A stretch of DNA of 64,000 nt from Streptomyces caatingaensis. Lineage in GTDB: Bacteria; Actinomycetota; Actinomycetes; Streptomycetales; Streptomycetaceae. This document shows, piece by piece, positions 8,754 through 17,100 of the stretch. Both the position numbers and the translations under genes were made by a program. Under the pieces are notes generated by a model. The model searched no databases and was not told the DNA's origin. It was given only the letters and a program-made list of their open reading frames with translations. How positions within the stretch are numbered: the stretch's first letter is position 1; each line of letters begins with the position of its first letter. The stretch lies in assembly GCF_001187435.1 (NCBI RefSeq), contig NZ_LFXA01000017.1, positions 620,001 through 684,000 of the forward strand. Direction: 5' to 3'.

Positions 8754-9956
8754 GTGACACTTCCGGTAGCAGTGATCGGGGCCGGTCCGTACGGCCTGTC
8801 GACGGCGGCCCATCTCAAGGCCCGCGGCGTTCCGACGCGGGTCTTCGGCTCGCCGATGGCGGCCTGGCGCGAGCAGATGCCCGCGGGGATGCTGCTCAAG
8901 TCGACCCCGGTGGCCTCGAACATCGACGCGCCCCAGCCGGGGCACACCCTGCTCGACCACTGCCTGGACGTGGGGGAGCGGCGGTACGAGTCGGACTGGG
9001 ACGTCATCCCGGTCGAGACCTTCGCGGGCTACGGGCTGTGGTTCCAGCAGCGGCTGGTGCCGCACCTGGAGCAGGTGCGGGTCAAGTCGGTCGAACGGCG
9101 GCCGGGCGGCGGGGGCTTCGAGCTCAAGCTGGACTCCGGCGAGCAGTTCGCCGCCCGCGCCGTGGTGGTGGCCACCGGCCTGAGCGGGCTCGCCCGGGTG
9201 CCGGCCGAGCTGGCCGCCGCGGTGCCGGACGGTCCGGCGCCCGGCGGCCCGTTCTCGCACAGCTCGCACCACCGCGACCTGTCCGGCTTCGCCGGGCGCG
9301 ACGTGGTCGTGGTCGGCGCCGGGCAGTCGGCGCTGGAGAGCGCCGTGCTGCTGGCCGAGGCGGGCGCCGCGTCCGTGCGGGTGGTCGCCCGGCGGCGCGG
9401 CGCGGTGCGGTTCGGGGCCGCGCCCGACGGGCAGTCGCCGCTCAAGCCGGACACCCCCTTCGGCCGGGCCTGGTCGCTGTACGCCTTCTCGTACCACGCG
9501 GACGGCTTCCGCCGGCTGCCCCCGCGGCTGCGGGAGTACCTGGTGCGCCGGGTGCTGGGGCCGCTCGGCGCGTGGTGGCTGCGCGAGCGCTTCGTCGGCC
9601 GGGTCGAGGTCACCGAGGGGAAGCGGATCGTCCGGGCCCGGGCGGCCGAGGGCCGGGCCGTCCTCACCCTGGCCGACGCGGCGGGCGAGGAGACCGAGCT
9701 GACCGCCGACCACGTCATCGCCGCCACCGGCTACCGCGTCGACCTGACCGCCCTGGACTTCCTCGGCGACAGCGTCCGCGCCCGGCTCGCGACCGGGGCG
9801 GGCGGCCCCCGGCTGGGCGCGGGCTACCACTCGTCGGTGCGCGGGCTCTTCTTCACCGGGCTGCCCGCGGCGGCGAGCTACGGTCCGGTGATGCGGTTCG
9901 TGTGCGGCACGGAGTACGCCTCTCCACGGCTCGCACGGGCCGTGGCGGCCCTCTGA
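8754..9956 (+). CDS. FAD/NAD(P)-dependent oxidoreductase (flavin monooxygenase-like)
   Basis: Encodes 400 residues with a two-dinucleotide-binding-domain layout. The FAD-binding GxGxxG motif is at the very N-terminus (VAVIGAGPYGLSTAAHL). A second, NAD(P)-binding motif lies near residue 185 (DVVVVGAGQSALESAVLLAE), and an ATG-type motif near 322 (HVIAATGYRVDL). This is the architecture of class B flavin monooxygenases and of SidA-like N-hydroxylases; the usual Baeyer-Villiger fingerprint is not obvious. The start is GTG, preceded by a purine-rich GGGAGGGGACAC stretch. It follows the ATP-grasp gene and precedes a polyprenyl synthase, but a hairpin at 9983-10010 separates it from the latter. The substrate is unknown. 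Confidence 0.8.
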   Translation: MTLPVAVIGAGPYGLSTAAHLKARGVPTRVFGSPMAAWREQMPAGMLLKSTPVASNIDAPQPGHTLLDHCLDVGERRYESDWDVIPVETFAGYGLWFQQRLVPHLEQVRVKSVERRPGGGGFELKLDSGEQFAARAVVVATGLSGLARVPAELAAAVPDGPAPGGPFSHSSHHRDLSGFAGRDVVVVGAGQSALESAVLLAEAGAASVRVVARRRGAVRFGAAPDGQSPLKPDTPFGRAWSLYAFSYHADGFRRLPPRLREYLVRRVLGPLGAWWLRERFVGRVEVTEGKRIVRARAAEGRAVLTLADAAGEETELTADHVIAATGYRVDLTALDFLGDSVRARLATGAGGPRLGAGYHSSVRGLFFTGLPAAASYGPVMRFVCGTEYASPRLARAVAAL

Positions 9957-9982
9957 GGGGGCCGCGGCCGGTGGGTGCGCCC

Positions 9983-10010
9983 GGGGCCCTCCCCGCCGGG
10001 GGAGGGCCCC
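9983..10010. terminator. Hairpin after the FAD oxidoreductase gene
   Basis: A perfect 12-bp stem (GGGGCCCTCCCC with GGGGAGGGCCCC) around a 4-base loop, 26 bases after the stop codon. It has no U tract, but position and strength suit a terminator. Confidence 0.5.
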
Positions 10011-10165
10011 GGAGCGCGCCCGGAGGTCCCGGGGAGGGTCGGTGACGGGTCGTCGTTCGGGCAGGCGGCCACGATGATCCAGAACCGACCGGATACGCTG
10101 ACTTTTGGTGAAGACAGCGACACATCGACAATCCCCGTGATCGCAGGCAGACAGGAGTACCCCTC

Positions 10166-11176
10166 GTGACCGTCGTCGGGCCCTTCGGGCTGAGCGTGCG
10201 GGACCAGGCTCTTGAAGCCGATGTCCAGGCCGGGTTGGCCGCTGTCGAGGAAGGTCTCCTGGAGGCCACCAAGAGCGGCGTGCCCTTCATCACCGAGGCC
10301 GCGCAGCACCTCGTCCGCGCCGGAGGCAAGCGGTTCCGTCCGCTGCTGGTGACGCTCGCCGCCCAGTTCGGCGACCCGTACGCGCCGGGGGTGGTGCCCT
10401 CGGCGGTGGTCGTCGAGCTCACCCACCTGGCCACGCTGTACCACGACGACGTCATGGACGAGGCGGACATCCGCCGGGGCGCGCCCAGCGCCAACGCCCG
10501 CTGGGGCAACTCGGTGGCCGTCCTCACCGGCGACTTCCTCTTCTCGCGCGCCTCGCAGATCCTCGCCGACCTCGGCCCGGAGGCCGTCCGCATCCAGGCC
10601 GAGGCGTTCGAGCGCCTGGTCACCGGCCAGATCCTGGAGACGGCGGGCCCGCGCGACGGCCGCGACCCGATCGAGCACTACCTGGACGTCATCGCGGGCA
10701 AGACCGGCTCGCTGATCGCCGTGGCCGGCCGCTACGGCGCGATGATGTCCGGCGCGGACGAGCGCGTCGTCGAGATCCTCACCCATTACGGTGAGCGGCT
10801 CGGCACCGCCTTCCAGCTCGCGGATGACGTCCTGGACATCGCCAGCGACTCCCACGAGTCCGGCAAGACCCCGGGCACCGACCTGCGCGAGGGCGTCCCC
10901 ACCCTGCCGGTGCTGCACCTGCGCGCGAGCGCCGCGGCCACCGGGGCGCCGGAGGACGTCGAGCTGTGCGAGCTGCTGGAGGGCGATCTCGGCGACGACG
11001 GGCGGCTCGCCGAGGTGCTGCGCCGGCTGCGCGTCCACCCGGCCCTGGAGCAGGCCCGCCGGGACACCGTCCGCTACGCCCAGGAGGCCCGCGCGGCGCT
11101 GGCCCCGCTGCCCGACTGCCCGGCCAAGGCCGCGCTGGAGGAGCTGTGCGACGCGGTCTGCCACCGGGCGGGCTGA
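10166..11176 (+). CDS. Long-chain all-trans polyprenyl diphosphate synthase
   Basis: Encodes 336 residues of the trans-isoprenyl diphosphate synthase fold. It condenses isopentenyl diphosphate units, most likely to make the side chain of menaquinone, the quinone used by complex I in this group. It shows GGKRFRPLL for substrate binding near residue 53, the first aspartate-rich motif in LYHDDVMDEADIRRG near 92, and the second as QLADDVLDIASD near 217. The residues before the first DDxxD (LATLYHDDV) lack very bulky side chains directly upstream, which suits a long-chain product, but chain length cannot be read with certainty. The start is GTG at 10166. Confidence 0.9.
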   Translation: MTVVGPFGLSVRDQALEADVQAGLAAVEEGLLEATKSGVPFITEAAQHLVRAGGKRFRPLLVTLAAQFGDPYAPGVVPSAVVVELTHLATLYHDDVMDEADIRRGAPSANARWGNSVAVLTGDFLFSRASQILADLGPEAVRIQAEAFERLVTGQILETAGPRDGRDPIEHYLDVIAGKTGSLIAVAGRYGAMMSGADERVVEILTHYGERLGTAFQLADDVLDIASDSHESGKTPGTDLREGVPTLPVLHLRASAAATGAPEDVELCELLEGDLGDDGRLAEVLRRLRVHPALEQARRDTVRYAQEARAALAPLPDCPAKAALEELCDAVCHRAG

Positions 11177-11429
11177 CGGGCCGTCGGCCGTCCGTCCTCC
11201 CGGAGGAGCCTCCCCCTAGGGGGCGTCATACCGCAGAGGTACGGGAGGCTGATTCCGGCGGCTGATGACCGGGGCGCGGCGGCTTGGTGGAATGGGAAGG
11301 GTCGTGCCGGAGCGCGGAGGGAAATCCTCCCGGCCCGGCGCCCCCGCCGAGCGGTCGGGCCACAATGAGTCCCGGTGTGGGCGAGTGCACGACGTGAACA
11401 GACCGCCGCAGACGACGGAGGTAGAGCAC

Positions 11430-12695
11430 ATGGCACGGATCCAGCCGACACCGGACGCCGCGGGCCCCGGGACGTCCGGAGAGAACGGCCCCTCGGGCCC
11501 GGGCCGCCGCAAGGCCGTCCGCTACGCGGTGCCCGTCGCGGTGGCGGGCGTCGCCGCGGCGACGATCGGCATCGGTTCCGCCCTGGCCAGTTCGGGCGAC
11601 CCCGACCTGCCGGAGATCGGCGCGAAGGAGCTCATAGCCAAGGTCGCCGCCTCGGACGCCCGGCAGCTGTCCGGCTCCGTCCGGATCACCACCGACCTCG
11701 GGCTGCCGTCGCTGCCCTCGGGCATGTCGTTCGGCGGGCAGGGGAACCAGGGCGGCAAGGGCGGCGCCTCCCCGCAGGAGCGGCTCACCGAGCTGGCCTC
11801 CGGCACGCACACCCTGCGCGTCGCCGCGGATGGCCCGGAGCGCCAGCGCGTGTCGATCGTCGAGCGCGCCGCGGAGTACAGCGTGGTCCGCGACGGCGAC
11901 CAGGTCTGGGCGTACGACAGCGGCAGCAACTCCGCGTACCACGCGAAGGCGCCCGAGGGGCACGAGCGGCACCCGGGGAGCGGGCTGGAGAGCGCCTCCC
12001 CGCAGGAGCTCGCCAGGAGGGTCCTCGACGCCGCCGGTCCCACCACCGACGTGTCCGTGGACGGCACGGCCAAGGTGGCCGGGCGGGACGCCTACCGGCT
12101 CACCCTGAAGCCCAAGCAGGGCGACACGACCGTCGGCGCGGTGCGCATCGCGGTCGACGCGAAGAACGGCGTCCCGCTGAAGTTCACCGTCGACCCGAAG
12201 GGCGGGGGCAAGGCCGTCGTGGACGTGGCCTTCACCAAGGTCTCCTTCGACAAGCCCGCGGCGTCCTCCTTCTCCTTCACGCCGCCGAAGGGCGCCAAGG
12301 TCACCGAGGCGGGCGAGGGCCGGGGGAAGGGCCACGGCCAGGACTTCGGCAAGGGCGTGCTGCCCGTCGTCCCGCCCGGTACCGGTGCCGGCGGCGGCGA
12401 GCGGGTGATCGGTACGGGCTGGTCCTCGATCGCCGAGTTCTCCGGCGGCGGCAAGGGCAAGCTGCCCGCCGGCACGGACGACAGGGGCGGCAAGGGCGCG
12501 AAGGGCGACAGGACGTCCGCCGACTCCGCGGCCCTGCTGGACTCCTTCGGCAGCAAGGTGACCGGCGACTTCGGCTCCGGCCGGATCGTCAGCACCCGCC
12601 TGGTCAACGCCCTGCTGACCGACGACGGCAAGGTCTACGTCGGCGCGGTCACCAAGGACGCGCTGCTGAAGGCCGCCGACTCGGCCGCCCGCTAG
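11430..12695 (+). CDS. LolA-like periplasmic/secreted protein with signal-anchor (DUF2092-like)
   Basis: Encodes 421 residues from the ATG at 11430, which has GGAGGTAGAG just upstream. A cytoplasmic N-terminus of about 30 residues is followed by one hydrophobic segment (about 31-53, ending ALASSGD) that may be a signal peptide or anchor. The rest is a beta-rich LolA/LppX-like domain (about 60-300, with GTHTLRVAADGPERQRVS and a Gly/Lys-rich linker), the fold that carries lipids or lipoproteins. It is the first gene of a three-gene set with an ABC ATPase 16 bases downstream and a permease overlapping that. Together they suggest envelope lipid or peptide export; the cargo is not known. Confidence 0.75.
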   Translation: MARIQPTPDAAGPGTSGENGPSGPGRRKAVRYAVPVAVAGVAAATIGIGSALASSGDPDLPEIGAKELIAKVAASDARQLSGSVRITTDLGLPSLPSGMSFGGQGNQGGKGGASPQERLTELASGTHTLRVAADGPERQRVSIVERAAEYSVVRDGDQVWAYDSGSNSAYHAKAPEGHERHPGSGLESASPQELARRVLDAAGPTTDVSVDGTAKVAGRDAYRLTLKPKQGDTTVGAVRIAVDAKNGVPLKFTVDPKGGGKAVVDVAFTKVSFDKPAASSFSFTPPKGAKVTEAGEGRGKGHGQDFGKGVLPVVPPGTGAGGGERVIGTGWSSIAEFSGGGKGKLPAGTDDRGGKGAKGDRTSADSAALLDSFGSKVTGDFGSGRIVSTRLVNALLTDDGKVYVGAVTKDALLKAADSAAR

Positions 12696-12711
12696 AGCGG
12701 GAGGGGGATTC

Positions 12712-13659
12712 GTGACGGAGCCGGCGGCGGTCATCGAGACGCGGGGGCTCACCAAGCGCTTCCGCGGGGGCCAGCTCGCGGTGGCGGGCCTCGACCTCGT
12801 CGTGCCGCGCGGCAGCGTGTTCGGCTTCCTCGGGCCCAACGGATCGGGCAAGACCACCACGATCCGGATGCTCATGGGGCTGATCGAGCCGACCGCCGGG
12901 CTCGCCCGGGTGCTCGGCGAGCCGATGCCGGCCGCCGGCGCCCGGGTGCTGCCCCGGGTGGGGGCGCTCATCGAGGGCCCCGCGCTCTACGGCTTCCTCT
13001 CCGGCCGCGACAACCTGGTGCGGTTCGACGCGGCCGACCCCACCGCCGATCCGCGCACCCGGGCCGCGCGGGTCTCCGAGGCGCTGGAGCGGGTCGGGCT
13101 GGCGAGCGCCGCCGGCAAGAAGGCCCGCGCCTACTCGCTGGGCATGAAGCAGCGCCTCGGCCTGGCCGCGGCGCTGCTCCGGCCGCGCGAGCTGCTCGTC
13201 CTGGACGAGCCGACGAACGGGCTGGACCCGCAGGGCATGCGCGAGATCCGCGCCCTGGTGCGGTCGCTGGCGTCCGGGGGCACGACGGTCTTCCTCTCCT
13301 CCCATCTCCTCGACGAGATCGAGCAGGTGTGCACCCACGCGGCGGTGATGTCCCGGGGCCGGCTCCTCGTCCAGGGCACCGTCGGCGAGCTGGCCGCCTC
13401 CACCCGCGGCCGGCTGGCCGTCACCACCCCCGACACGGCGGACGCCGTCCGCGTCCTCAAGGAGCACGGTGTGAACGATCTGGCGGTCGCCGACGACCGC
13501 GTCACCGGCGAACCCCCAGTGGCGCCCGCCGACCTCGCCGACCTCAACGCCGCCCTCGTCCGGGCGGGCGTGCGGGTCCGCGCCTTCGGCACCGAACGGG
13601 CCTCGCTGGAGGACGCGTTCGTCGCCCTCACCGGGGAGGGCTTCGATGTCGCAGGCTGA
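12712..13659 (+). CDS. ABC transporter ATP-binding protein
   Basis: Encodes 315 residues. The ABC ATPase shows Walker A GPNGSGKTTT near residue 43, a signature in the form YSLGMKQRLGLAAALL near 142, Walker B ELLVLDEPTNGLDP near 160, and the H-loop SSHLLDEIEQV near 200. The sequence resembles the CcmA/NatA type of drug or lantibiotic exporters, followed by a C-terminal accessory domain of about 85 residues. The start is GTG, 16 bases after the LolA-like gene. The 3' end overlaps the permease gene by 14 bases, so the two products are probably made together as one transporter. Confidence 0.95.
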   Translation: MTEPAAVIETRGLTKRFRGGQLAVAGLDLVVPRGSVFGFLGPNGSGKTTTIRMLMGLIEPTAGLARVLGEPMPAAGARVLPRVGALIEGPALYGFLSGRDNLVRFDAADPTADPRTRAARVSEALERVGLASAAGKKARAYSLGMKQRLGLAAALLRPRELLVLDEPTNGLDPQGMREIRALVRSLASGGTTVFLSSHLLDEIEQVCTHAAVMSRGRLLVQGTVGELAASTRGRLAVTTPDTADAVRVLKEHGVNDLAVADDRVTGEPPVAPADLADLNAALVRAGVRVRAFGTERASLEDAFVALTGEGFDVAG

Positions 13660-14518
13660 GGCGGCGGTGCGGCCGCCCGCGCTCCGGCGGCTGTCCCTCT
13701 TCCGCAACGAGACCGTCACCCTCTTCCGGCGGTGGCGCACGCTGGTGCTCCTCGGGGTGCTCGCGGCCGTCCCCGTCCTGGTCGGCATCGCCGTGAAGAT
13801 CGAGACGGGCGGGGGCGGGCGGGGTGCCGGCGCGCACGGCGGGGACGGGCCGGCGTTCGTCGGCCAGGTCACCAACAACGGGCTCTTCCTCGTCTTCGCG
13901 TCCCTCGCCGCGACGCTTCCGTTCTTCCTGCCCATGGCGGTCGGGGTCGTCGCCGGCGACTCGATCGCGGGCGAGGCGTCGGCCGGCACCCTGCGCTATC
14001 TGCTCGTCGCCCCGGCCGGGCGGACGCGGCTGCTGCTCGCCAAGTTCACGACGACGCTGGTCTTCTGCCTGGCGGCCACGCTGGTCGTGGCGGTGTCCGC
14101 GCTGGCGGTCGGGGCGCTGCTCTTCCCGCTCGGCGAGGTGACGCTGATCAGCGGGACGACGGTGTCGCTGGGCGAGGGGCTCGTACGGGCCCTGGCCATC
14201 GCCGGCGTGGTGGCGGCCTCGCTGGTGGGCGTCGCGGCGCTGGGGCTGTTCGTCTCGACGCTGACGGGGAGCGGGATCGCGGCGATGGCGGCGACCGTGG
14301 GGCTGCTGATCACGGTCCAGATCCTGGACCAGTTCCCCCAACTGCACGCCGTGCAGCCGTATTTGTTCCCGCACTACTGGCTGAGCTTCGCGGATCTGCT
14401 CCGCGATCCCGTGTACGGCGACCAGCTCTGGCGGAACCTCGCCCTCCAGGGCCTGTACGCGGCGGTGTTCGGCTCGGCGGCGTGGGCCCGCTTCACGTCG
14501 CGCGACGTGACGGCGTAG
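13646..14518 (+). CDS. ABC transporter permease (ABC-2 type)
   Basis: Encodes 290 residues with about six membrane helices. An N-terminal cytoplasmic stretch (RLSLFRNETVTLFRRWRTL) leads into the first helix, and a large extracellular loop near 50-75 is glycine-rich. The segment GEASAGTLRYLLVAPAGR is the hallmark loop of ABC-2 permeases that pair with NatA-type ATPases. The ATG start lies inside the end of the ATPase gene (14-bp overlap). With the LolA-like protein it likely forms a complete exporter. A GC-rich convergent gap of 66 bases separates it from the aminopeptidase gene. Confidence 0.9.
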   Translation: MSQAEAAVRPPALRRLSLFRNETVTLFRRWRTLVLLGVLAAVPVLVGIAVKIETGGGGRGAGAHGGDGPAFVGQVTNNGLFLVFASLAATLPFFLPMAVGVVAGDSIAGEASAGTLRYLLVAPAGRTRLLLAKFTTTLVFCLAATLVVAVSALAVGALLFPLGEVTLISGTTVSLGEGLVRALAIAGVVAASLVGVAALGLFVSTLTGSGIAAMAATVGLLITVQILDQFPQLHAVQPYLFPHYWLSFADLLRDPVYGDQLWRNLALQGLYAAVFGSAAWARFTSRDVTA

Positions 14519-14584
14519 CCCCCGCCCCGCCCTTGCGTCCCGGGGGACGGGGAGGGGACGGGCGGGGGCGGATCCCCGCCGGGG

Positions 14585-15931
14585 CTAGAAGGTGAGCTTC
14601 CAGCTCCGCAGGGTGCCGGAGTCCTGCGGGGCGACGTCCTGGACGCGCAGTTTCCAGGTGCCGTTCGCCGGCTCGGCCGACGCGTCGACGGTGTAGGTCG
14701 TGACGACGTCCGCCGCGGAGTCGTCGGCGTCGGACGGCTTCAGCCGGTACGCCCGTCCCCCGGGAGCGACCAGGTCGACGACCAGGTCACCGCGGTAGGG
14801 GTGGGCGATGTCGACGCCGACCTTCAGGGAGGAGGGGGCCCGGCCCGTCAGCCCGCTCACGGTGAGGGGGGATTCGACCGCCGCCCCCGCGTCGGGAATC
14901 GCGACGGAGACCTTGCTCTCGAAGCTCGTACCGCCCGGCGGCGTCGTGGACGAGCCCCCGCTCAGCTTCCAGACCGCACCGGCGATGGCCGTGCTGTTCG
15001 TGCCGAGCGCCTTGTCGTCGATGTTGGAGGACGTGTCGCAGGAGCGGTGGTAGCAGGCGTCGAAGGCGCGGCCCGCCGTGCCGCCCCAGTTGCGGGCCTG
15101 CTCGTCGGTCTTGATGTAGTCGGCGCCGCTGAAGAGGCCGCCGACGCGTATGCCCGCCCGCTGGAAGGGCGCGTGGTCGGAGCGGCCGTCGCCCTCGGTG
15201 TCCACCTCGGTCGCGATGTTCCGCGCGGTGAACCAGTCCTCGAAGAGCGACTTGAGGGACGCATCGTAGCCGTAGACGAAGTAGCCCGGGTTCGGCGAGC
15301 CGATCATGTCGAAGTTGAGGTACGCGTCGATCTTCGAACGCTCGCCGGCCGGCAGCTGGTTGACGTAGTACGAGGAGCCGCGCATCCCCAGCTCCTCCGC
15401 TCCCCACCAGCCGAACCGCAGGTGCTTGTCCGGCTTGTAGCCCGACTTGGCCACGGTGAGGGCGACTTCGAGGACGCCGGCCGAGCCGGAGCCGTTGTCG
15501 TTGATGCCGGGGCCGGCGGAGACGGAGTCGAGGTGCGAGCCGGCGAACACGACGTGGTCCGGGTCGCCGCCGGGCCAGTCGGCCACGAGGTTGTAGCCGG
15601 TGGCGCCGTTGGTGGTGAACTGCTGGACGGTGGTGGTGTAACCGGCCGCGTCCAGCTTGGACTTCACATAGTCGAGGGACGCCTTGTAACCGGTGCGGCC
15701 GTGCGCGCGGTTGCCGCCGTTGGCGTTGGCGATGGACTGCAACTGGTTCAGGTGGGCTTTCACGTTCGCCGCGGGTATCTCGGGGGCGTCGGCGGCCGGC
15801 CGGGCGGTGGGTACCCGGGCCGGGGCGGAGGCGGACGCCTGGGCCGCGGGGGCCGATGCGAGACCGAGGAGGGCGGCCGTCAGGGCCGCGCCGAGGGCGG
15901 CCGATCTTCGGGTGGGTCCGTTGAGGAACAT
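14585..15931 (-). CDS. Secreted M28 zinc aminopeptidase with C-terminal P domain
   Basis: Encodes 448 residues. A Sec-type signal peptide (RRSAALGAALTAALLGLASAPAAQA) is followed by a short propeptide-like stretch and an M28 peptidase domain (about 55-325). Zinc ligands and catalytic residues are visible in SHLDSVSAGPGINDNGSGS, WGAEELGMRGS, NFDMIGSP and the YHRSCD region. The C-terminal part (about 340-448, VSVAIPDAGAAVESPL to GTLRSWKLTF) is a proprotein-convertase-type P domain. The architecture matches Streptomyces aminopeptidase S, which removes large hydrophobic N-terminal residues outside the cell. It stands alone, read leftward, with its promoter in the short gap before rarD. Confidence 0.93.
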   Translation of the reverse strand: MFLNGPTRRSAALGAALTAALLGLASAPAAQASASAPARVPTARPAADAPEIPAANVKAHLNQLQSIANANGGNRAHGRTGYKASLDYVKSKLDAAGYTTTVQQFTTNGATGYNLVADWPGGDPDHVVFAGSHLDSVSAGPGINDNGSGSAGVLEVALTVAKSGYKPDKHLRFGWWGAEELGMRGSSYYVNQLPAGERSKIDAYLNFDMIGSPNPGYFVYGYDASLKSLFEDWFTARNIATEVDTEGDGRSDHAPFQRAGIRVGGLFSGADYIKTDEQARNWGGTAGRAFDACYHRSCDTSSNIDDKALGTNSTAIAGAVWKLSGGSSTTPPGGTSFESKVSVAIPDAGAAVESPLTVSGLTGRAPSSLKVGVDIAHPYRGDLVVDLVAPGGRAYRLKPSDADDSAADVVTTYTVDASAEPANGTWKLRVQDVAPQDSGTLRSWKLTF

Positions 15932-15998
15932 GGGGGGCTCCCAGTATTTGACGTGCCCATGATGTGCCCATGATGTTCAACGGACCCTCGAAGACGCG

Positions 15999-17018
15999 TC
16001 AAGGGCGGGTTTCGGACACCGCACTCCGGTTTCCGGATATCGGGCGCCCGGTGGGGGCGGCCTGGTCCGGGGCGGCGTCCAGAGCCGCGTCCCGCGCCGC
16101 CGCGAGCTCCGCCCGCCCCGCCCGCGCCGTCCGCATCGCGTCCCACGTCAGCACCGCCAGCGCCAGCCACACCAGCGCGAAGCCGGCCCACCGCTCCGGC
16201 GGCATCGACTCGTGGAAGACCGCGAGGCCCAGCGCGAACTGGAAGACCGGCGCCAGGTACTGGAGCATCCCCAGCACCGACAGCGGCAGCCGCACCGCCG
16301 CCGCACCGAAGGAGACCAGCGGCAGCGCCGTGATCGCACCGGACGCGATCAGCAGCGCCATGTGCCCGGCGCCCGCGCTCACGAAGGTGCTCCCGCCGCC
16401 GCCACCGCCACCGAGGAACAGCAGGAAGCCCAGCGCCGGCAGGAACTGCACGGCCGTCTCGGCCGCCATCGACTCCAGCCCGCCCAGGCCCACCTGCTTC
16501 TTGATCAGGCTGTACGTGCCGAACGACGCCGAGATGCCCAGGGCGATCCACGGCAGCTTCCCGTAGCCGACCGCGAGCACGACCACCGCCACCGCGCCGA
16601 TGCCGACCGCCGCCCACTGCGCCCTCCGCAGCCGCTCGCGCAGCACGACGACGCCGAGGGCGATGACGACGAGCGGGTTGATGAAGTAGCCGAGCGAGGT
16701 CTCGACGACGTGGCCGCTGTTCACGGCCCAGATGTAGATGCCCCAGTTGACCGAGATCGTCGCCGCGCCCAGCGCGATCATGCCCAGCCGCTTCGGCTGC
16801 CTCAGCAGCGGGGGTATCCAGGCCCAGCGCCGGGTCACGGCGAGCACGGCGACGACCGTCACCAGCGACCACACCATCCGGTGGGCGAGGATCTCGGTCG
16901 CGCCGGAGGGCTCCAGCAGGGGCCAGTAGAGGGGGAACAGCCCCCAGATCGCATAGGCGGCGACACCGCACAGGAACCCCGTGCGTGCCTCGTTCTTCTC
17001 CTGTGGATCCGGCTTCAC
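15999..17018 (-). CDS. rarD: EamA-family transporter RarD
   Basis: Encodes 339 residues with about ten membrane helices made of two EamA repeats (DMT superfamily). The opening RTGFLCGVAAYAIWGLFPLYWPLL and the following AHRMVWSL segment are typical of RarD. The loop between helices contains an unusual run of seven glycines (near residue 225) before the last four helices, and the C-terminal 45 residues are hydrophilic and alanine-rich. The transported substrate of RarD proteins is not firmly known. The start is ATG at 17018, and the gene appears monocistronic. Confidence 0.85.
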   Translation of the reverse strand: MKPDPQEKNEARTGFLCGVAAYAIWGLFPLYWPLLEPSGATEILAHRMVWSLVTVVAVLAVTRRWAWIPPLLRQPKRLGMIALGAATISVNWGIYIWAVNSGHVVETSLGYFINPLVVIALGVVVLRERLRRAQWAAVGIGAVAVVVLAVGYGKLPWIALGISASFGTYSLIKKQVGLGGLESMAAETAVQFLPALGFLLFLGGGGGGGSTFVSAGAGHMALLIASGAITALPLVSFGAAAVRLPLSVLGMLQYLAPVFQFALGLAVFHESMPPERWAGFALVWLALAVLTWDAMRTARAGRAELAAARDAALDAAPDQAAPTGRPISGNRSAVSETRP

Positions 17019-17100
17019 GGAACCCTCCCGGTGGGACGACGGCGACCCGGCGAAGGTAACGCCGCCCCGGCCCGGCTGTCATGTCCGTATCGCATGACGG

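Noticed and set aside
10074..10169. 31-codon ORF overlapping the start of the polyprenyl synthase gene
   Set aside because: No ribosome binding site and no conserved feature; probably the untranslated leader.
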